A DNA stretch of 64,000 nucleotides from Laburnicola sp. R22_1 (lineage: Eukaryota > Ascomycota > Dothideomycetes > Pleosporales > Didymosphaeriaceae), in contig JACONQ010000002.1 of the NCBI GenBank assembly GCA_014281115.1, forward strand, positions 3,410,001 to 3,474,000, written 5' to 3'. The position numbers were made by a program, and so were the translations under genes. The notes beneath the pieces are model-generated. The model worked only from the letters and a program-made list of their open reading frames with translations. It searched no databases and was not told where the DNA came from. Within the stretch, counting starts at the first letter, position 1. Each line of letters opens with the position of its first letter. Below are positions 56,489-64,000 of this stretch, in pieces.

Positions 56489-59107
56489 TGTGCAGGGAGA
56501 ACCTTAGAATAAGGAAGGACTACTACTATTGCTACTAGAAAGAATAATAGGCTAGGCGCAATAATGTCTAAAGAGGAGTATATATAGAGAAGGCTTAGTA
56601 ATATTAGAATTAGTGCCTAATAGAGAATTAGGCGCCTCTAAGAAACTCTTAATAATTAGATAAGGCCTGCCAGGGCGCCTAGTAGGAAGCATTATAGTAG
56701 TGTTGCTAAAACTAAGCAGCTTACTAATTCTATTATAGATATAGGTATTTACTTCTAGTCGCTTTATCTATAGCTTACGCACTTACTAATTACTCTACTA
56801 AAAAGAATTAGCTTAAGTGTTTGTAGTAGATACTAAAGAAAATAAAGCTAGGCAGGTAAATTAGTAATAGGAAACTAGTTAAGAGCGAATTAGGCTTACT
56901 ATGGCGGTTAAAAGAGCACTGCTAATATTAGGAAGTTATCTAGTATAGAACGTAGTAGCTCTTAAGAAAAAGGCGCTAACTGCTATTAATATACTAAAAG
57001 TAGGGACAATAACTCCGAACACAAGTCCTATAGACTTAATTATAATTACTCTTAGCTACACTAGAATTATAGTTAATGTGGCCTTAGTCTATAGCAAAGA
57101 AAAGAGTAAAAATATAAGATATATAAGAAGTATAACTAAACACTAAGTGCTCTTTAAAGTAATTACGCCTTTGTTTATTAGTGCTTATATCTTTTATAAG
57201 AGTAGCTTAGTACAGCCAATAGAATAGAATAGTGTAGGCGATAGAAGTATTATTAGCAGGATTAGAGTTAATTTTAAAGCTGCCTATGCCTTAAGCAAAC
57301 TATATAAGGTAGCCTAACAATAGATGCTTAGCGTAAATATCGGGTAAGAGACTTATAATCTTATAGATAGTGCCAAAGTTACATAGCTAATTTAAGAGGG
57401 TAATAACTAGGGCACGAGTTAGTAAGCTAAGAGATAATTAGGGCAGGCATAGATATAACAGAATAGGAGTAGTTATAGAGCGTTATTAATAGGTAGTAGT
57501 AAGGGCCATTGTAAGCCTTAGCTGCTTTTCTTACTATTACTATTATTATCGCCGGCACTAGAGGCGTGACTACTAAAGGAGAAGTTAATAGCAGCCATAG
57601 TTAAGGAGAAGGTTAAGACTGTTAGATAGAAGAATTAGAATAGCAGAATAAGAAGGAAAGTAAAAGGACACAAAGGGTAGGTTATATACTCTAAGTGGCT
57701 ATAAGGCTCTATTAGATTATAGTAGGTAAGGCGTATACGTAAACGCCGCTTCCAAACTAGTAATAGGTAGTAGTACCCTTTAAGAAAAGTGCGACTATAT
57801 TACTACTAGCAAGAAACTCTAAGGATAGATTAGGCACTTATAGATAGTAATTAAAGAGCAAACAGCTTATAGGCGCGAATAGAAAAATATAGCATTATAA
57901 GGAAAGGAGCAGAGTATAGTAGAGATAAGGAATGCATTTAAGTACTAATAAGCTATCTAAAGCCTAAGTAGCCCTTAGGTAAAAAGGGACTTTTATAGCT
58001 ATTACTAGTAAGCTATAGGCTAAAACTACTACTTTTCTTCTACTCTTTTTTCTTCTTACGCTTGTTATAAAACCTATAAGCCTAAGCGACTTTAGCCCAA
58101 ACTTAGGGATTCTATAACAGCCTCTAGAAGAAGTCCCGCTCTAGGAAGCGCTGCAACTCCTAGGAAACTTAAGTCTAGGCTTTATTCTCTACATTAGTAT
58201 TATAGAAAGAAGAAGGACTATTAGGCTAATAGTTAAAGCGTGCCTAATATCTTCTTAGAGCTTTTTTTCTTCCTTAGGATGCATGAATTGCAGTTGCACG
58301 ATGGGCGAGGACTAAGAGCAGTGCTAGAACTATCTAAGAAGCTAATAGGCCTATCTCTAGAGTAGCCTGGCGAGTAGGTGCTCTGGACTAGTTAGGAGTA
58401 TAAGTACGCGCAGTGGTAAAGCTTACGCGAGAAGAAGATTAGGAAGAAGCTAGACAAATGGTATCTAAGAGCGAAGCTAAAGAATATAGAATTAGAGAGT
58501 TAGGGGTTAACTAAGGCAGGAATTTAAGGTTATTGCTAATTTTAAGGCCCTTAAATATAGACGTCGCTTCTAAAGAGCTAAGTGTTACTTAGGTCTAAGT
58601 ATTAAGGTTTATAACGCGTGCTTAACGCATAGAAAAAGGATTAGAAGGTAAAGAATAAAGGCCTATTTAATAGTTAACTTAAGAGGCATTTAGGGTGTAT
58701 GCCTATAAAGACAGGGACAGCGTGGCATACCTAGAATAAAAGAGTATAGGGCGCTTTTATTATAAATATAGTAGGCTATATATGCGCTACTAAATAGTAG
58801 TTCTATATTATTATTAGTAAACTAGAAATACTAACGCTGTGCTAGCAGGCACCTATTATAGAACAGAGTGTTATCGCCTATAATAGGGGAATGGGTAAAG
58901 TTAATACGTTCTTAGGTAGCAGCGGCGAATAGGCTTGGCAGGTATATGGGATAAGGACCTTTATTATTTAATAATTTAGACTATTAGGCCTAGTAAAATA
59001 TAACTTGCTTATTCTTAGTATTGTATTATTACACTTTCTAACTATAGTAGAGAAAATAGAAGAGCGAGGCATTAATTATAAGTTTATTAGGGTTATAGTC
59101 TAACTAA
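56489..59107. other. Segment present only in unit 2, no gene recognised
   Basis: Either an insertion into unit 2 or a part lost from unit 1; the borders lie where GAAAAAGAGCG and GTGTAAAATTATC meet the homologous text. A reverse-strand frame from about 57600 to 56500 is long once TAG/TAA are read through (MAAINFSFSSHASSAGDN at its start) and hydrophobic, but no family motif is visible. A plus-strand KTGTAWHT segment lies near 58710. Confidence 0.4.
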
Positions 59108-59789
59108 AGTGTAAAATTATCTTAACTATTTACCTAGGGTTGTAAACTGCGAGGCAGGTTATTATTATTGCTAACGCTCTATCTAAGGACTATAAAAACT
59201 TAGGCCATAATGTTAAAGCTAATGCGTGCGTCCAAGAGAGGAATCACTTTCTAGGGGTTAGCCTAAGAGACTATTAGGATGCAAGGGACTTACGCAGAGA
59301 TAAGAAGGTAATAAATGCGCTAACAGAGGACTTTTTAGGTACTAGTAGAAGGTTAAAACCACTAGAGCCTACACTATTATTGCCTTAATAAGGAGGCTTA
59401 CTACCGCCGCTACTACTACTAGAACTAAGGCGGCCAGATGCGTAGGCGCCTGGGGCATAGTTAATCTAAAGATAGAAAGGCATAATAAGGCAGGCTAAGT
59501 AAAGGCTTAAGAATAGTTTGGAGTTTAGGAAAATAAGAAGCTAAACTGCAGGAAAATTATAAGAGTGCAAAGAGTAAGTAAAATAGGCGGGTTAGTAATA
59601 AAAATAGGTGAGCGTTTGTGGGCTATTATTTAAGGTTATATAAAGCTAGGTAATTAGTAAAGCTTACTATTAGAGACGGGCCTAACCTCTACTTACTAGT
59701 AGGAGGCGCTGTGAAATATTTAGAGTGTTTTCTAGAAGGGTATTTAGTATAAAGCTTAATAGGGCCAAGCTTCTATGGATAGAGAGGTA

Positions 59790-59938
59790 TATAGTGAAAT
59801 GAACTTTACTATATAGGTTACGTAGTAAGCTAGTGCCTAATTAGCTCTTAAGAATTTAATAGGCAGTTTCTTTCTTCTAGCACACACAACTTAATTAATC
59901 TTTCTACTAAGTCTTAATTAGGACTAGGTTCTTCTATA
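59790..59938 (+). repeat. LTR-2, 149 bp
   Basis: RIP-altered copy of LTR-1: TATAGTGAAATGAACTTTAC at the start where LTR-1 has TGTGG...CTTCAC, ending GTTCTTCTATA. Confidence 0.8.
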
Positions 59939-59941
59939 ATC

Positions 59942-60127
59942 TTAATCTCTATATAACTATACACAATTTCTATATAACTATTACGCTCTATTGTGCTCTA
60001 TTTCTAGTTATTATAACTATTTTAGTAATTTAATAGTAATTACTATAAATTCTATCTAACTTATTAATATCTATTAGTGTTATTATATTAAAGTAACTAT
60101 TATTACTAGGGTTATTATTGCGTAACA
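59942..60127 (-). repeat. Probable 3' LTR of the right-hand gypsy element
   Basis: On the reverse strand it would start TGTTACGCAATAATAACC at 60127 and run to about 59942, next to LTR-2. It lies just past the end of the reverse-strand pol. The 5' LTR is outside the window, so this rests on position and the TGTTA start only. Confidence 0.4.
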
Positions 60128-60199
60128 CAGTATAAGCTACCTTGCTAAGAGAGTTACTAGGAGAACTTCTAAGAGAATTGCTATTTACTATTAACTTAA

Positions 60200-63100
60200 G
60201 ACCTATGTCTAACTATCTCTAGGCATCTAGGTAAGTATCTATAATAAGAAGAGTAGTAAGACACGCAACAATATTCTAGCGCACAATAAACTTGTTAAAG
60301 TTGTGTAGTATAGTAGGCTTCTTTAGGTTCTTAGTATAAAATCTAGTAATAAGTTAAAGATAATTAAGTAGGTTATAGTAAGGTTTCTAGGTAGGGTCTA
60401 TAAAGCTATTCTATATAACTTTGTATTCTATAACACTGTAGTTAGAAATGTATAAGTCCTTCTTTAACTTGTTTAACTAGTAGGTAAGTATAGTCTTTAC
60501 TTTATATTCCTTATCTATGCGTTTATCTAGCGGCATATTATCTTTATTATGCGTTTAACTATTAAGCAGCTGCTTATTATATAGGTGCAGTAGCTATAGA
60601 TAAAAAATATTATATAATTAACCTATTTTCTTAAGTAAGTTAAGCTTATAAGCTATATTATTAATAACTTATATAATATAAAAGGGTCTCCTATTCTTAT
60701 AATTAAGCAAAGAGCTAGGTCTCTTAGTCTTAAGATTTCATGCGTCTAATATTACCTTATTACTAACCTTAAAATATAGTGCTAGTGTGCGCTTTACGTT
60801 AGCATACTTAGTCTACTTAGCTTACATCTATTATAAATTATTGCGCAAGAAGTTACGTAACTAGATAAGGGAGTTAACAAAGTTATCTGCGCGTTAATAG
60901 TCTATATAGGTAGGCGCTATAAGTAGGTGCTTATTAGTGGCCTTACTTACTAACTTAACGCTATATAATTATATAGGCTTAGTACTATTATGTAATAGGT
61001 AGCCTTTACTAGTAATAAAAGGTACAACACTTATTAACTTACTAACTAATAAGTTAGCGATAAATTCTACTATAGGTAAGTATAGAGTCTAGTTATCTTA
61101 CTAGTAGTTAATATATATACGTAGGTACTTCTTAAGTATAGTATTAGTAACTTTAGTCTGACTATTAGTCTTAGGGTGCTAACTAGTTAATAGGCGGAGC
61201 TTTGTATCTAGACGTTCGCAAAGATATTTCTAAAAGTGTAAGATAAACTATTAACTATAGTTACTAATAATATCCTCTAGAAAACCTTCTTTATGCTAGA
61301 TGTAAGTAATAAAAGCCTCTATAATAGTTTTAGCTATAATCTTAACTATTAGAATAAATTTCTTCTTTTTACTAAGCTAATCTATAATAACTATAATGGC
61401 TATGTAGATCCTACTACTATTGTGGTAGAGTGGCAATCTAATAATAAAGTCTATTAAAATTAATTTCTAATACTAGTTAGAGATTAGTAATGAGTGTAAT
61501 AGACTATATTTAGCGTTATAGTATAGTTTGCTGTGTTAGTAGAATATATAAGCCTAAATATAATAGGTAATAGTATGAGTTATATATGGCTAATAATACT
61601 AATAGCTAACACGCTTATATGTACCTTTCTAACTAATATAACTAGTAGTAACGCTATTATAAGCTTGCTTAAAAACTTAAGTATAGAGATCTTTATTATC
61701 TAGAATATATAGTTAATTCTTAACGTATAAAAGTCTATTATTTAGTTAACAACTTACGACTTTAATTCTAAGTCCTTATTTAAGGAGCTTCTTTAGCAAA
61801 TAGCGGGCTTTAGTCTTAACAGTAGTAATAATATCTTATACTATTTTAGTAGAGGCGTAGACATCCTTAATATCTTTAAGCAATTGCGCCATTTTCTTAG
61901 TCTCTATTATAGCTATAGCGGGCTTATTATTATTAGCGGCAAGTTTAGTAATATAATATAACATAGCTGTAAGTTATATACTAGAGTGGTAAGTCTTATC
62001 TAATAAAGTATAAGCAGCAGCAACTATATAATATAAATCTTTGCCTTTAAAAATCTCTAGGCGTAGGACTATCTAGACTTAGTGCTGTTAGCGAATATTA
62101 TTATTACCTTTAGGTAAGTTGCCTAGACAGCGCGTTGAGGCATTAGGTTTTATTCTCTAATTATCTAAATAGTAACAAATGGGAAAGTTAAACTTAGCTA
62201 AAACTCTATCTATTTTACTTATCTTTAGTTAAGCTGTTTGCTAGTTATAAAGTATTGTAAGGCAAGATAGTTAGTAATACTATTAATAGAATTCTAGATG
62301 CCTAAGAGCTTAGATTTCTATTCTTTAAAGGCGTGTACTATAGCTAACAGCTCTTTATTACAGATTTTATAATTATACTTAGTAGAGTTTATTTTATATA
62401 ATAAATACGCAATAGGCTATAGTACGCTATAGTTATCTATTTGTGATAAAACTATAGTAGTAATAAAATTAAACGCGTTAGTTTCTAACTAAGTCTCTTT
62501 ATCTAAGTTAAAATAGACTAAGATAGGTATAGTTGCAAAGGCCTATTTTAGTATCTTAAAAGTAATTATAGTAAAAGAGCCTAGTTTAATAGGCTAGTCC
62601 TTTAGTGCATTACCCTTTATAAGGTTAGTTAATAAGTAAGTAATCTAACTAAATCCCTTAATAAATCGCTAATAAAAGTTTACAAAGCCTAGTAAAGCTT
62701 ATATATTCTTAAGTAACTATAGCAATTGCTAGTTGTAAACTGCCTATACCTTTTTAGAATCTATCTTAATACCTTTAGTTATTAGAATAATCCCTAAGTA
62801 CTTAACCTTCTTAACTTTAAATTAATACTTATTAATATTTAGGTATAGACTAGCTTATCTAAGTTTGTTAACTATAGTCTATATGTGTTTAATATAATCT
62901 TTCTTAGTTTTACTATAAATAAGTATATTGTCTAAGTAAGCTATATAGAAGTTATCTAGGTATTATTGCAATATTTTATTAATATATATTTAAAACGTCC
63001 TAGGAGCTCTAGTAAGTCTAAATAGCATAACTATATATTCGTACAGTCTATATTGCGTAAGAAACGCTATCTTTTCTTTATTACCTTTCTTAATACGTAT

Positions 63101-64000
63101 ATTATTAAAACCTATAATAACGTCTATAATAGACATAAACCTTATCTTATTTATATAAGTTAATATGTTTTTTAGTAATAATAGTGCGTTATAATTGCGC
63201 TTTATAATAGCATTAATTGTATAATAATTAATATAAACACGTAATTCACTCTCTAGTTTTTTAATAATAAGGACAGGCAATATATACTAAGACGTACGTA
63301 TTTGCAAGGACTCTTTTATAGTTATTTTATTAATATATTCCTTAACTACTATAGTCTCTAGTTGTGTAAGACTGTATATATACGGTTGTGGCGCTTTATT
63401 ATTAATAAGATTAATAATATAATTAACGCTAGGACGATAAGAAGCTAGCTTACTAGCTTCTTTTAGGTTAAAGTAGTAAAACTTATTATGTAACTATTTA
63501 GATAGGAGCTGTTTTATTTTATCTACTATCTATAGTTTACTAGCTAGTTTTTTTATAAACTTATTATAGTCTATTTAATTATAGGTAGCAAGTCCTATAG
63601 CTGCGTAGAATGTTTGCGCGTCGCAGTTGCTATTTATTAAGTTAGGCAGTTAACCTAAATAGTCCTAGTTATAAGGTTCTAACTAGGTAATAGACTCTAA
63701 ATTATAGATAGCTATAAGGTAGACAGCCTTACTAGTAATTAGACTAATATTCTCGCGTGCTATGGGTTGTAAAGAGCTAGCTGGCTAATTATTATAATAT
63801 ACTATCTTAGGCAAGGCGTTCTTAAGGTAGTTAATAAGACAGTAATATATATTAAATATTATAGACTAGTTATGCAACCCTAGTCGCAAATTATAAGCAA
63901 ATATCTAATCTATACTAAGAATAATATTAAAGATTCTAATATTAATAATAAAATACATTGTAGTACTAGTATAAGTGCCATAATATATTATAAGATCTAC
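60200..64000 (-). pseudogene. Ty3/gypsy pol, reverse strand, RIP-degraded, continues off the right edge
   Basis: The reverse transcriptase is clearest at 63280-62990: MPVLIIKKLESELRVYINYY, FMSIIDVIIGFNNIRIKKG, then EKIAFLTQYRLYEYIVMLF and TRAPRTF, a run without stops matching the gypsy RT palm start. RNase H (about 62700-62050) and integrase (about 61900-60950, with traces of the D,D(35)E core and a KLRLLTS-type segment) follow at lower coordinates, with many TAG/TAA codons. A different lineage from the gypsy at 1-3575. Gag and protease lie beyond 64000. Confidence 0.82.

Larger units (their letters stand above)
55375..59938 (+). repeat. Direct repeat, unit 2, with 2.6-kb extra segment
   Basis: Homologous to unit 1 from 55375 to about 56488 and again from about 59108 to 59938. 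The 2.6 kb in between has no counterpart in unit 1. It is more strongly RIP-mutated than unit 1, and the gag N-terminal part present in unit 1 is not recognisable before 55375. Confidence 0.85.

Noticed and set aside
1..64000. tRNA or rRNA genes
   Set aside because: No cloverleaf-forming A/B box pairs or rRNA-like text were recognised by eye; a tRNA scan would be decisive.

Overview
The window looks like a transposon-filled, AT-rich block from a filamentous ascomycete (Pezizomycotina). Three observations support this. Two host-like genes carry fungal-type introns (GTGAGT...CAG, 47 nt; GTAAGT...CTGAC...CAG, 42 nt). The mobile elements belong to families common in fungi: Ty3/gypsy chromoviruses, Ty1/copia, Fot1/pogo-like, Tc1-like and BED-finger hAT elements. 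Most coding sequence has been damaged by C-to-T and G-to-A changes that favour CpA/TpG, turning CAG, CAA and TGG codons into TAG or TAA; this is the mark of repeat-induced point mutation (RIP). Placement below Pezizomycotina is not possible from this window.

Layout. 1-3575: degraded gypsy chromovirus pol (+). 5.05-7.14 kb: pogo-like element (-). 7.55-8.98 kb: pseudogene of a fungal PD-(D/E)XK-like protein (+). 12.04-18.8 kb: hAT element hAT-1 (-), split by pogo-2 (13138-17365), which is itself split by pogo-1 (13155-15281). 18.83-18.99 kb: 15-bp minisatellite. 19.7-28.3 kb: copia element (-) split by pogo-3 (21387-23493) and by a gypsy deletion derivative with both LTRs (23902-27016). 28574-45590: a Russian-doll stack. 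A pseudokinase gene is broken by hAT-2, hAT-2 by hAT-3 (31232-45183), hAT-3 by pogo-A (34098-42792) with pogo-B (42795-44919) next to it, and pogo-A by a joined pogo-C/Tc1 unit (34132-40512). The Tc1 part is broken again by a 700-bp palindromic foldback element (39282-39981). pogo-A also carries a clean solo LTR (40925-41131). 45.6-47.6 kb: a GC-richer, little-mutated island with the kinase pseudogene (-) and a divergent intact 204-codon coiled-coil ORF (+), the only intact gene candidate. 47.9-48.7 kb: 3' fragment of a DDE_1 transposase. 50.7-59.94 kb: two LTR-element units in tandem, sharing a 149-bp LTR. 59.94-64 kb: a second degraded gypsy element (-).

Nothing here works as a pathway. The value of the window is its readable insertion history. 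Target-site duplications (TA for pogo/Tc1, 8 bp for hAT, 5 bp for LTR elements) and reading frames that close up again when an insert is removed fix the order of events. A pattern not covered by gene annotation is that six TIR families across the window carry a motif repeated with a period of exactly 17 bp, and that two separate nested insertions hit the TA inside such a TIR.
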